Source of the DNA: Paenibacillus fonticola DSM 21315
Lineage (GTDB): Bacteria > Bacillota > Bacilli > Paenibacillales > Paenibacillaceae
Direction: 5' to 3'
Assembly: GCF_000381905.1 (NCBI RefSeq)
Contig: NZ_KB907246.1
Location: forward strand, 1-64,000
DNA: 64,000 nt
Positions 7,743 through 15,802 of this stretch are shown here, one piece after another. A model generated the notes under the pieces. That model did no database searches and was not told where the DNA came from. It saw only the letters and a program-made list of their open reading frames with translations. The position numbers and the translations under genes are program-made. Numbering within the stretch: position 1 is the first letter of the stretch; each line of letters starts with the position of its first letter.

Positions 7743-9619
7743 GCCAAAGCCAAAAACAAAGCGGCCGAAAATCCGGCGGCTTCGGTCCGGGCGGGGGACC
7801 GGGACATGGCGCCCCAGGCATGAGAATGCCGGCCGAGAAGGCGAAGGATTTCAAAGGTACGCTCAAACGATTGATGAGTTACATGCGGCCATTCAGGGTG
7901 CAATTAGGCTCTGTTGTGCTCATGGCTGTCCTCAGTACGGTGTTTGCTATTCTTACCCCGAAGGTGATGGGGGAAGCAACGACCAAGCTGTTCGAAGGTA
8001 TTATGATTCCGGGAGCAGCGATCGATTTTGATGCCATAGGAAGAATTATCGTATATTTGCTTGGCCTGTACTTATTAAGTGCCTTATTCAGTTATTTCCA
8101 GCAATATTTAATGGCGGACGTTTCTCAGAAGACGGTCTACAACTTGCGGAAGCAAGTGAATGACAAGTTATCGAGACTGCCGCTCAAGTACTATGATGCG
8201 AGAACGCATGGCGAAATTTTGAGCCGGGTAACGAACGATATGGACAATATCAGCTCGACTCTGCAGCAGAGCATGACGCAGCTGATCACTTCGATCCTGA
8301 CTATCATTGGGGTTATCGTGATGATGCTTTCGATTAGTCCGCTGATGACGCTAATAGCGGTATTGACGATTCCGTTGAGCATCGTGGCGATTACCTCGAT
8401 CGCCAAACGCTCCCAGCAGCAGTTCGTCCGCCAGCAGAAAGAGCTTGGACTTTTGAATGGCCATGTGGAAGAAATGTACACCGGCCACACTGTCATTAAA
8501 GTATTCGGCCGCGAGCAGAAATCGCTCGAGCAATTCGATGAGATTAACGAGCGCCTGTATGAAGCGGGCTGGAAGGCGCAGTTTATTTCCGGTGTAATCA
8601 TGCCGATCATGAGCTTCATCGGCAATATCGGTTATGTGCTTGTTGCCGTGGTCGGCGGCATTTTGGTCTTGAAGGGACAAATCAAGATCGGGGACGTGCA
8701 GGCGTTCATCCAGTATACAAGACAGCTGTCCCATCCGATCTCGCAGACAGCTAACATTGCTAATATCATTCAATCCACCGTCGCTTCCTCGGAGCGTGTA
8801 TTCGAGGTGCTGGATGAGGTTGAAGAAATCCCTGACCCGGCCAAACCGGTTGATATTAAAGAGCCGCAAGGGGTAGTCTCCTTCAATCACGTCCGTTTCG
8901 GCTACGAGGATCAAGCACTGCTGATCGAGGATATGAACATTCATGCCGCAAAAGGCCAGACAATTGCGATCGTTGGTCCTACCGGCGCCGGGAAGACGAC
9001 GCTGATCAATCTGCTCATGCGTTTCTATGAAGTGAACGGCGGCTCGATTACGATCGACGGTGTCAATATTGCGGACATGAACCGCGGCGACCTGCGCAGT
9101 CTGTTCGGAATGGTACTGCAGGATACATGGCTGTTCAACGGCACGATTCGCGACAATATCGGCTACGGACGGGAAGGAGCGACGGAGGAGGAAATTATCC
9201 AGGCGGCGAGGACGGCGCATGCCGACCACTTCATCCGCACGCTGCCGGATGGCTATGATACGATTTTGAACGAGGAAGCGTCCAACATTTCGCAAGGCCA
9301 GAAGCAGCTCTTGACGATCGCACGGGCCGTTCTCGCCGATCCGGCTATTCTTATTCTGGATGAAGCGACGAGCAGCGTCGATACACGGACTGAAATTTAT
9401 ATTCAGAAGGCGATGAACGAGCTCATGAAGGGGCGTACTAGCTTTGTTATTGCGCACCGTTTATCGACGATTAAGGACGCGGACATCATTTTGGTGATGA
9501 ATCACGGGTCTGTCATCGAGCAGGGGACCCATGACGAACTGCTGGCGCAGGACGGATTTTATGCCGATCTGTATAACAGCCAATTTTCCAAGGGCGGCTT
9601 TGAACTGGAAGTTGGATAA
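7739..9619 (+). CDS. ABC exporter half-transporter with canonical ATPase site
   Basis: A 626-residue half-transporter and the probable partner of the preceding protein. The first 40 residues are a glycine- and basic-rich cytoplasmic extension (FGPGGGPGHGAPG). The membrane domain follows, then Walker A GPTGAGKTT, signature ISQGQKQL, Walker B ILILDEATSS with catalytic glutamate, and switch histidine in VIAHRLST. It therefore supplies the hydrolysing chemistry, while the signature of this chain reads SQGQ rather than SGGQ. Order and overlaps match YfiB/YfiC-type pairs. A MarR-controlled heterodimeric drug exporter is the best inference; the substrate is unknown. Confidence 0.9.
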   Translation: MSQSQKQSGRKSGGFGPGGGPGHGAPGMRMPAEKAKDFKGTLKRLMSYMRPFRVQLGSVVLMAVLSTVFAILTPKVMGEATTKLFEGIMIPGAAIDFDAIGRIIVYLLGLYLLSALFSYFQQYLMADVSQKTVYNLRKQVNDKLSRLPLKYYDARTHGEILSRVTNDMDNISSTLQQSMTQLITSILTIIGVIVMMLSISPLMTLIAVLTIPLSIVAITSIAKRSQQQFVRQQKELGLLNGHVEEMYTGHTVIKVFGREQKSLEQFDEINERLYEAGWKAQFISGVIMPIMSFIGNIGYVLVAVVGGILVLKGQIKIGDVQAFIQYTRQLSHPISQTANIANIIQSTVASSERVFEVLDEVEEIPDPAKPVDIKEPQGVVSFNHVRFGYEDQALLIEDMNIHAAKGQTIAIVGPTGAGKTTLINLLMRFYEVNGGSITIDGVNIADMNRGDLRSLFGMVLQDTWLFNGTIRDNIGYGREGATEEEIIQAARTAHADHFIRTLPDGYDTILNEEASNISQGQKQLLTIARAVLADPAILILDEATSSVDTRTEIYIQKAMNELMKGRTSFVIAHRLSTIKDADIILVMNHGSVIEQGTHDELLAQDGFYADLYNSQFSKGGFELEVG

Positions 9620-9635
9620 TTCCTGAAATGGCGAC

Positions 9636-9664
9636 TTGCTCTAAAATGAGATTCATGGTAAAAA
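9636..9664 (+). promoter_or_regulatory. Probable promoter of the ABC-F leader
   Basis: TTGCTC, 17-bp spacer, TAAAAA, with TGG just upstream of the -10 resembling an extended -10. It would start transcription near 9671, about 30 nt before the leader ribosome binding site. The match to consensus is moderate. Confidence 0.45.
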
Positions 9665-9701
9665 TAGAGGAGTAATACAAAACCCATAATTTTAAAAATT
9701 C

Positions 9702-9829
9702 AGGAGGACCCTTAGACGATGGAGTAAGAACACGTTCCCACAAGACAACTTGTCAGCAGGCAAGCGGCGCTCTCGAGGCATTGAGAGCGGGTCAGGGATA
9801 CGTGTGTCGACTTAGGGTCTTCTTTTTTT
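9702..9829 (+). promoter_or_regulatory. Candidate ribosome-mediated attenuator with two-codon leader ORF
   Basis: AGGAGG (9702-9707) precedes ATG-GAG-TAA at 9719-9727. The same site is part of the 5' arm (9704-9715) of a long stem whose 3' arm (9811-9822) runs into seven T residues. Nested hairpins lie inside: GCTCTC/GAGAGC at 9769-9788, CAAG/CTTG at 9742-9753 and ACACG/CGTGT. A GGGTC at 9789-9793 could pair with GACCC at 9707-9711 as an anti-terminator. Known ABC-F resistance genes (vmlR, lmo0919) are controlled by antibiotic-stalled ribosomes on very short leader ORFs, so this is probably the same type. Confidence 0.65.
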
Positions 9830-10035
9830 GTACTTATAAAGAGTAATACGATCATGAGGAAAACTGAATGGATGCCTATTTTTGGCGTGTAAGCTCTATT
9901 TCCGTTATCAGTTACCAGATCCTGGACATTTGGTGATCGTACCCCTATTTCCATTTCCACGTACCCGACCGTGTGCCGCTGGCCACGGTTATTTGCATTT
10001 TCGCCATAAACTGGCTAAACGGGGGATGATGTGGT

Positions 10036-12123
10036 ATGACGATGGTTTTAAATGTGAGAGAAGTAAAAAAGGAATGGAACGGAGCGTCTTTGTTTGCGGA
10101 CGTTTCGTTTGAAGTAGGCCGGGGAGAGCGGCTGGCGCTATTTGGCCGCAACGGCTCCGGGAAAACGACGCTGCTGCAGGGCTTACTTGGGAAGATCGCA
10201 TTCGACTCCGGCCGCGTGCATCGGATATTGCCGCTGGAAGAGTGGGGCTGGATGGAGCAGCAGGCTGATCCCGGCTCACGGCTTACGCTGCTGGAATACG
10301 TCCAGTCCAGATCCGGGGAAATCTATAGGGTGAAGAAGGAACTGGAACGATTGCAGAGTGAAATGGGATCCGGCCAGGCTTCGGAGGCAATCGTGGAGCG
10401 GTACGGCTTGTTTTATGAGCAATATATGCAGCTGGGCGGCTATGACTGGGAGGTCAAAGTAGAGAAACGCCTGGGGCAAATGAATTTACCAGCAGAGCTG
10501 TGGAACTTGCCGTTCGGGCAATTGAGCGGCGGGCAAAAGACGAGAGCGCAGCTCACCGCCCTCATGGTTCGGGAGCCGAAGTTCATTCTGCTGGATGAGC
10601 CGACGAACCATTTGGATACAGCATCTCTGAACGACCTTGAGGAGTGGGTGCGGGGCTATGAAGGGACGATTTTGTATGTGTCGCATGATCGGACGTTCAT
10701 GGACCGGACGGCCACGTCCATCCTGGAGCTGCAGGCGGATGGATGCCGGCGCTATGCCGGCGGCTACAGCGATTACCGCCAGCAGAAGGAGGTGGAGCGG
10801 CGCACCCAAATGACGCTGTACAAAAAGCAGGAGCTGGAGCGGCAAGCTCTGGAGCAATCGATTCGGCGATATCAGGAGTGGTTTCACCAGGCCCATCGGG
10901 CCGCTCGCGCCGACAATTTGGATGTGGCCATCACGGCCAGCTTCTACAAGGCGAAGGCAAAGAAAAATATTTCCCGCTATCATGCGAAGCAGAAGGAGCT
11001 GGAGCGGCTGGAGCAGAATCGGGTGGAGAAGCCCCGCGAGACCAAGACGCTGCGGATGAACCTGCAGGAAGGGGCATTTGCGGCGTCGACCTTGCTGCGT
11101 CTGAGCGATGTGGGATTCGGCTACGGCTATGACCACAGGGACGGCAATGACCCCGGTAACGGCAACGGTAACGGCTATGCCCACGGTAACGGTAATGGCA
11201 ACGGATATGATCCCGGGAACGACAACGACAATGGCAATGGTCACGACCCTGGTTGCGGATGCGATCGTTGTCATAGCCACGCCCTCGGGCAGGGCCATGA
11301 CAACGGTGATGGCAACGACCACGGTAACGATCACGATCCCGATTCCGGCTCCGGCTCCGGCCAGAACTTGCTGTTCCGCCACTTCAACCTCCAGGTAGAA
11401 CGGGGGGATCGAATTGGTGTACTGGGGCCGAACGGAACGGGCAAGTCCACATTATTGAAGCTGGTTACGGGCCAGCTCGCTCCTTCTTCAGGCACGATTA
11501 CGCTGCATCCGCAGGCCTCGATCGGCTATTTTGCCCAAGAGCTTCACAACCTGGACGAGAGCAAGAGCATTCTGGACAGCTTGCTGGTGCTGCCGGATAT
11601 GACTGAATCGCATGCTAGGACGATATTGGGCTGCTTTTTATTTTCCCGCGATGAGGTGTATAAAAAAATAGAAGATTTGAGCATGGGCGAAAAGTGCCGG
11701 GTAGCGTTTTTGAAACTGTTTTTTGGCCAGTCCAATTTGCTCATCCTTGATGAACCGACGAATTATTTGGACATCGATACGCGGGAAGTCGTTGAGGAAG
11801 CGCTATGTGTGTATCCGGGAGCGCTCATGATCGTAACGCATGACAGGTATTTGGCCCGCAAGGTATGCAATCGGCTGCTGATGCTGGACGGACGGAAGGA
11901 GCCAGAATGGTTTCCGGGCACAGTAGAAGAATACGAGGCCAGGGATCGGACGAACCGGCTGGACCCGGCTGGTCAATGGGCAGAGAATGAGCGGGAGCGT
12001 CTCGAACTGGAGCTGGCTTTCCTGATGGGGCGTGAGGAGCCGCCAACGCTTGAGGAGCGGGAGAAACTGATGACGATGATCGCTGAACTTCGCAGGAAAA
12101 TTAAAGCTCTCTCCGAGGCATAA
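10036..12123 (+). CDS. ABC-F ATPase, probable ribosome-protection antibiotic resistance factor
   Basis: A 695-residue soluble protein with two ABC domains and no membrane segments. NBD1: GRNGSGKTTL, LSGGQKTR, LLDEPTNHLD, SHDR. The arm/linker is at about residues 225-345, rich in Arg/Lys/Gln. NBD2: GPNGTGKSTL, LSMGEKCR, LILDEPTNYLD, THDRY. Size, linker and charged C-terminal helix resemble VmlR/Vga/Lsa proteins that eject PLS_A drugs from the ribosome. Residues 366-442 are an extraordinary Gly/Asn/Asp/His insertion, just after the aromatic A-loop region of NBD2; see findings. GGGGGA lies 9 nt before the ATG. The attenuator-like leader upstream supports an inducible resistance role. Housekeeping translation factors such as Uup/YfmR are the alternative. 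Confidence 0.85.
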   Translation: MTMVLNVREVKKEWNGASLFADVSFEVGRGERLALFGRNGSGKTTLLQGLLGKIAFDSGRVHRILPLEEWGWMEQQADPGSRLTLLEYVQSRSGEIYRVKKELERLQSEMGSGQASEAIVERYGLFYEQYMQLGGYDWEVKVEKRLGQMNLPAELWNLPFGQLSGGQKTRAQLTALMVREPKFILLDEPTNHLDTASLNDLEEWVRGYEGTILYVSHDRTFMDRTATSILELQADGCRRYAGGYSDYRQQKEVERRTQMTLYKKQELERQALEQSIRRYQEWFHQAHRAARADNLDVAITASFYKAKAKKNISRYHAKQKELERLEQNRVEKPRETKTLRMNLQEGAFAASTLLRLSDVGFGYGYDHRDGNDPGNGNGNGYAHGNGNGNGYDPGNDNDNGNGHDPGCGCDRCHSHALGQGHDNGDGNDHGNDHDPDSGSGSGQNLLFRHFNLQVERGDRIGVLGPNGTGKSTLLKLVTGQLAPSSGTITLHPQASIGYFAQELHNLDESKSILDSLLVLPDMTESHARTILGCFLFSRDEVYKKIEDLSMGEKCRVAFLKLFFGQSNLLILDEPTNYLDIDTREVVEEALCVYPGALMIVTHDRYLARKVCNRLLMLDGRKEPEWFPGTVEEYEARDRTNRLDPAGQWAENERERLELELAFLMGREEPPTLEEREKLMTMIAELRRKIKALSEA
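11131..11361 (+). repeat. In-frame simple-sequence insertion encoding Gly/Asn/Asp/His
   Basis: About 230 bp built from degenerate 6-bp units such as GGTAAC, GGCAAC and GACAAC. It encodes 77 residues of GN, GD and DH repeats, with a Cys-Gly-Cys-x2-Cys-His-x-His cluster in the middle. It interrupts the first beta-hairpin of the second ABC domain of the ABC-F protein without breaking the frame. Confidence 0.9.
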
Positions 12124-12207
12124 GGAAAATGCCAACTGAAGAATGCTGCAAATTAAGGCAGACCGTGCTCATGTTTAGCAGCTGATACTGATAATTAAGA
12201 GAAACGT

Positions 12208-12251
12208 AAAAAGACGCCGGATTGGGTCGCTAACCAAACTGGCGTCTTTTT
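12208..12251. terminator. Bidirectional terminator between convergent genes
   Basis: AAAAAGACGCC and GGCGTCTTTTT flank a 22-nt loop, giving T-runs in both directions. It serves the ABC-F gene and the glycosylation operon. Confidence 0.9.
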
Positions 12252-12264
12252 CACGGATATGCGT

Positions 12265-12609
12265 TTAACGGGCTAGCAAGTACACGCCGAATAAAATGAC
12301 GGCAACGCCGGCTAGCTTACTCGCTGAGATGGATTCGCCAAATAAGAAGTATGCAGGAAGGAGAGCGAGAACATAGGCGAAGGCTTGCATCGGATAAGCT
12401 ACACTCAGCGGCAAGCGGGTCAGGACGGCGAACCACAGCACGGTAGCAAGTCCATAAAGCCCGATTCCGCCGAGAATCATCGGCGACAGAAGCAGCTTGC
12501 CCCATACGAGCCCGCCTGATCGGGTCAGTCCGATCTTGAAAAGAACCTGCCCCGTGACCAGCAGCAATATGTTGCCGAGTAGCATCACATAACTAATTGT
12601 TTTTTCCAT
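12265..12609 (-). CDS. EamA/SMR-type small membrane protein, probable lipid-linked sugar flippase
   Basis: A 114-residue protein with four predicted transmembrane helices of the small multidrug resistance/EamA type. LPLSVAYPMQAFAYVLALLPAYFLFGE resembles the conserved half-repeat of ArnE/ArnF, which flip undecaprenyl-phosphate aminoarabinose. It is the last gene of a four-gene operon containing a polyprenol-phosphate sugar transferase and a GT-C transferase, which supports a flippase role rather than drug efflux. It overlaps the DUF2304 gene by 17 bp. Confidence 0.75.
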   Translation of the reverse strand: MEKTISYVMLLGNILLLVTGQVLFKIGLTRSGGLVWGKLLLSPMILGGIGLYGLATVLWFAVLTRLPLSVAYPMQAFAYVLALLPAYFLFGESISASKLAGVAVILFGVYLLAR

Positions 12610-12940
12610 AAAGAGCCTCCCGCGCCTTGAGGATCGCCACCTCCTGGGTCAGACGGAGCACCTGGCTCGTCAGCTTGGTAATGACGATCGTAAGATGAAG
12701 TATGAGTGAAAAGCAGAACAGCAGGCCGAAGAGGAAAAGAACGGCTGGGGCGTATTTTACGCCGAGCTGGTCTGCAATCCATTCCATCAGGGATACATTT
12801 AACGAAACGGTGAGCAGCACGATACTGAACAAGATCCATAGCAAGGAGTATTGTTCCCGCAGTCTCTGTCTACGCACAAGCTCCAGCACGACGACGAGAA
12901 ATGTGATGGCTATCGATACCGATAGAACGTTAATGAACAT
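12593..12940 (-). CDS. DUF2304 family membrane protein
   Basis: A 115-residue membrane protein with three hydrophobic segments and a basic/coiled C-terminus (LTQEVAILKAREALYGK). EQYSLLWILFSIVLL is typical of DUF2304 proteins, which are often encoded beside dolichol-phosphate-mannose-type glycosyltransferases; their biochemical role is not established. The ATG follows the GT2 stop codon directly, so translation is coupled. Confidence 0.8.
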   Translation of the reverse strand: MFINVLSVSIAITFLVVVLELVRRQRLREQYSLLWILFSIVLLTVSLNVSLMEWIADQLGVKYAPAVLFLFGLLFCFSLILHLTIVITKLTSQVLRLTQEVAILKAREALYGKNN

Positions 12941-13663
12941 CTATTTGATCACCGCCGTTCTATTATAGCGCATTGCGCTCATAATTACAGAGAAGGTTAC
13001 TTTGATCATATAATAGACGGACCTGGCCGGAGTGATCGAGGATCGGCCTGCTTTTCGCCGGTGCATTTCCGTGGATACCTCCGTAATTTTGCAGCCATGC
13101 CGTTTAAGATAGACGAGGGACTCCACCTCCGGGTAATCGATTGGATAATAGCTCGCATACAAGTCGATGACTTTGCGTCCGGCAGCGCGGAAGCCGCTGG
13201 TCGTATCCGTGAATTGCTGTCTCGTAAGAAGCGTAACCAACTGGGAGAAAAAGATCATGCCGATGCGGCGCATATACGGCGAGCGGTATGACGTGGATTC
13301 CACGTACCTGGAGCCGATTACGAGATCGTATCTGGACGCTTGTTCGATCAATTTAGGCAGCTCTTTCGCCGGATGCTGGCCGTCCGCATCCATTTGCACC
13401 GCCACATCATAGCCCTGCCTCCTGGCATATATATATCCCGTTTGCATGCCGCCGCCAATCCCTACGTTGTAAGGCATGGTCAAGACGTTGGCGCCGCTAG
13501 CCTTGGCGATTTCCTCCGTCCGGTCCGTGGAGCCGTCGTTGATGACGACGATATCTGCTTCCGGCACATGCCCGCGGATATCAGCGATCACGGCGGCTAT
13601 GCTGCCTTCCTCGTTATAGGCTGGGATGATGATGAGAGTTTTCATGGTTTTCATTGTCTTCAT
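12941..13663 (-). CDS. Family 2 glycosyltransferase, polyprenol-phosphate sugar synthase type
   Basis: A 240-residue GT2 enzyme of the dolichol-phosphate mannose synthase type. IIIPAYNEEGSIAAVI is the nucleotide-binding start, INDGSTDRTEE the first acidic motif, MDADGQHP the DXD metal site and GSRYVE the acceptor region. There are no C-terminal transmembrane helices, unlike CsbB or GtrB. The frame starts with three MKT repeats; the first ATG (13663) has AGGAGG 9 nt upstream inside the end of the preceding gene. Likely reaction: transfer of a sugar from a nucleotide donor to undecaprenyl phosphate at the inner face of the membrane, for use by the GT-C enzyme after flipping. Confidence 0.88.
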   Translation of the reverse strand: MKTMKTMKTLIIIPAYNEEGSIAAVIADIRGHVPEADIVVINDGSTDRTEEIAKASGANVLTMPYNVGIGGGMQTGYIYARRQGYDVAVQMDADGQHPAKELPKLIEQASRYDLVIGSRYVESTSYRSPYMRRIGMIFFSQLVTLLTRQQFTDTTSGFRAAGRKVIDLYASYYPIDYPEVESLVYLKRHGCKITEVSTEMHRRKAGRSSITPARSVYYMIKVTFSVIMSAMRYNRTAVIK

Positions 13664-13667
13664 GGCG

Positions 13668-14972
13668 TCATCGTCCTCCTCCTTTTTTTATTGAACCGTT
13701 ATTGGAAAGCTGGCTGATGTACCTGAGAAGCTGTTCTATGAAATAGGACCCGAATAGTATTAACAGAATCATGTTTGGATAGCCATACCGGTTAAAGGCG
13801 ACGAATGGAATATAGATGATGGTGAAATAACCGAGGGCCAGCACGAGCGGCAGCAGCCTGTCCCAGCGGTGCTTCAGCAGGGCCAGGCCGATGCCGAGCA
13901 TATTGATGATCATCAGTATCACTTGGATGACGTTCATAATCGGTCTTGTGACGGGCCAAATGGGCCGGGAATAGAACGGGTGAAAATATAGCTCCATCCA
14001 GCGGCCTACTGTAAACCAGTACAAATACTTGAGCGGCTCGTGCTTGAACCCGTATTTGATAATGTCGAGGCCTTTTTGGACTGCAAAGCGGTCAGAGCCT
14101 TGAAACAGCGTTGTTGGATCGTACTGCGGGTGCGCTTCGAAGAAACTGGCCGGCGGCAGCTCTCCATGGATTCGGGTTCCGAGCAGGAAAGGGCTGCCCC
14201 CGGAGTTGGTAAACAAAATGAACTTGTGGAATGTGAGCCAGTTACGTACCCACCAGGGTGTAAGCAGAACAATATAAGTTCCGGCTATGAGCAGGGCATA
14301 TTTCAACACATGGCGCCACGGGACCCGATGCCTCCACCAGAGGACAACGAAAACAGCCGGGTACAGGGAGGCGTGGGGTTTGAAATAAGCAGCTGCGGCT
14401 GTCAGTACACCGAGCAAGATGTAATAGCGCGCCTTATTTTGTTCCAGCGCAATGATCGTGACGCATAGCAGGAGCAGGAGAAGTGTTCTGAAGGTCGTCT
14501 CGGACAGGATGACGCCGGAGGAGAAAAAGTCCGGCAAATAAAGCGCGCTGATCGTGCAGGCAATCAAGCCGACGCGAGTATTGAAAATGCGCTTGCCTAA
14601 CCAGAAGACCAGATAAATCGACAGCACTTGCAGGACGCATTGATACAGACGGTAAGCGATGACACCGCCGTCATCCTGGCCAAACAGGGCCATGAACCCT
14701 GCCAGTATAAACGGCAGCCCAGGCATGATGAAGGCCGATGGCTTGTCTCCCGTATTATAGGCAAGAACTCCTTCATTCAGCAGAAGGCGGGAGGTCTGAA
14801 TGTATTTGACGTCATCATTATTAGGCTTAAGCGGATCACCAAGAAAAAAATAATCATTATAGGCCAAAACCACGATACAAGAAACAATGCCGACGAAAGC
14901 CATTAAGCCGGCTAAATACAGCTTGGCTCCGCGGCTCACTCCTCCAATTCTGAACAAAAGCTTCAACTCCAC
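13668..14972 (-). CDS. GT-C fold glycosyltransferase (ArnT/PMT-like membrane protein)
   Basis: A 434-residue protein with about ten transmembrane helices. An early loop contains the acidic pair in KPNNDDVKY, the place of the catalytic Asp/Glu of GT-C enzymes. YFKPHASLYPAVF and PWWVRNW fit the ArnT/PMT (GT39/GT83) pattern. It probably takes sugar from a lipid-linked donor on the outer face and attaches it to a cell-wall or membrane acceptor. It is the first gene of the operon with GT2, DUF2304 and flippase genes, 4 bp before the next start. GTG at 14972 has only a weak ribosome binding site, so the start is less certain. Confidence 0.8.
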   Translation of the reverse strand: MELKLLFRIGGVSRGAKLYLAGLMAFVGIVSCIVVLAYNDYFFLGDPLKPNNDDVKYIQTSRLLLNEGVLAYNTGDKPSAFIMPGLPFILAGFMALFGQDDGGVIAYRLYQCVLQVLSIYLVFWLGKRIFNTRVGLIACTISALYLPDFFSSGVILSETTFRTLLLLLLCVTIIALEQNKARYYILLGVLTAAAAYFKPHASLYPAVFVVLWWRHRVPWRHVLKYALLIAGTYIVLLTPWWVRNWLTFHKFILFTNSGGSPFLLGTRIHGELPPASFFEAHPQYDPTTLFQGSDRFAVQKGLDIIKYGFKHEPLKYLYWFTVGRWMELYFHPFYSRPIWPVTRPIMNVIQVILMIINMLGIGLALLKHRWDRLLPLVLALGYFTIIYIPFVAFNRYGYPNMILLILFGSYFIEQLLRYISQLSNNGSIKKGGGR

Positions 14973-15258
14973 TCTACTAGAAAATGTTCAAATATATATA
15001 TAAACAAGTTCCGGCGTTTTAAATATGCAGTATGTATAATGTGTGGCATGTGTAGTATGTAGTGTATATGTAGTGTGTATGTGTGGTGCGTATGTAGTGC
15101 GTGTGTAGTGTATATGTGCAGTATGTGGTGCGTGTAGGCATGTGTGACTTGTACGATGTATCTATGGGTATGCATGATATGTGTTTGTACGTCGCGTGTG
15201 TAGATTTTTTTTGCTAATACTAATATTATTACTCGAATTCCACTCACACTCAATTTGT

Positions 15259-15328
15259 CACCAAATAGCACCAAATACCACCAAATGTCACCAAATGTTA
15301 CCAAATATCACTAAATGTTACCAAGTGC
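15259..15328 (+). repeat. Seven 10-bp repeats, possibly curved DNA
   Basis: Consensus CACCAAATGT, seven copies at exactly 10-bp intervals. An AAA tract recurs once per helical turn, which predicts intrinsic curvature. Confidence 0.85.
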
Positions 15329-15395
15329 TATTAACTTCCGCCAAACCGCCAACTAATTACTGGTTAATCCCTGACCGAAAAATGCTAAGTAGAGC

Positions 15396-15578
15396 TAGCG
15401 GACCGTAGATCCGCTATTTGGCCAATAATGCGAAAATGATTGCACTAACGGACCCTGGTTCCGCTATTGCGCAGAAAACTAGCCGATTTGGGGCAATTAG
15501 GGCCAGATAGCAGCTTCTGTGTCCGTAAAGCTGCGAATATCACGGAAATCGGCGAAATAGCGGATCGTATGTCCGCTA
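15396..15578 (+). repeat. Dispersed inverted-repeat element (locus A)
   Basis: Four 21-bp units of the form TARCGGA-N7-TCCGYTA lie at 15396, 15446, 15508 (degenerate, TAGCAGC ... TCCGTAA) and 15558. Offsets 0/50/112/162 equal those at 61090-61273. The central 7 bases differ in every unit, while the arms are conserved. Linkers contain TATTTGGCCAA-like sequence, shared with the other copy. Confidence 0.9.
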
Positions 15579-15645
15579 GGATCATCAAAATAGCCATAAT
15601 AAGTTAACTTGAACCATATTCAATGGCCGCTCCTTTCAGTCATCA

Positions 15646-15802
15646 ACCACTGGCATGCACCACTGGCATGCACCACTGGCATGCACCACTGGCATGCACC
15701 ACTGGCATGCATCACTGGCATGCACCACTGGCATGCACCACTGGCATGCACCACTGGCATGCACCACTGGCATGCACCACTGGCATGCACCACTGGCATG
15801 CG
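15646..15802 (+). repeat. 13-bp minisatellite, twelve copies
   Basis: ACCACTGGCATGC repeats at strict 13-bp intervals from 15646, with one substitution (ATCAC) in the fifth spacing and a decayed last copy. Every unit contains the palindrome GCATGC. Since 13 is not a multiple of 3, all three forward frames stay open and encode the same 13-residue repeat; no ribosome binding site supports translation. Confidence 0.95.

Noticed and set aside
8351-9457. A 368-codon minus-strand frame
   Set aside because: It lies wholly antisense to the second ABC exporter gene, whose motifs are intact; it has no recognisable domain and is a shadow of codon bias.
10486-11382. A 298-codon minus-strand frame with hydrophobic Val/Ile runs
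   Set aside because: The hydrophobic run is the reverse reading of the Gly/Asn/Asp repeat in the ABC-F gene, not a membrane protein.
15646-15802. CRISPR array
   Set aside because: The 13-bp units are contiguous without unique spacers, and no cas gene is present. The same applies to 60921-61070.
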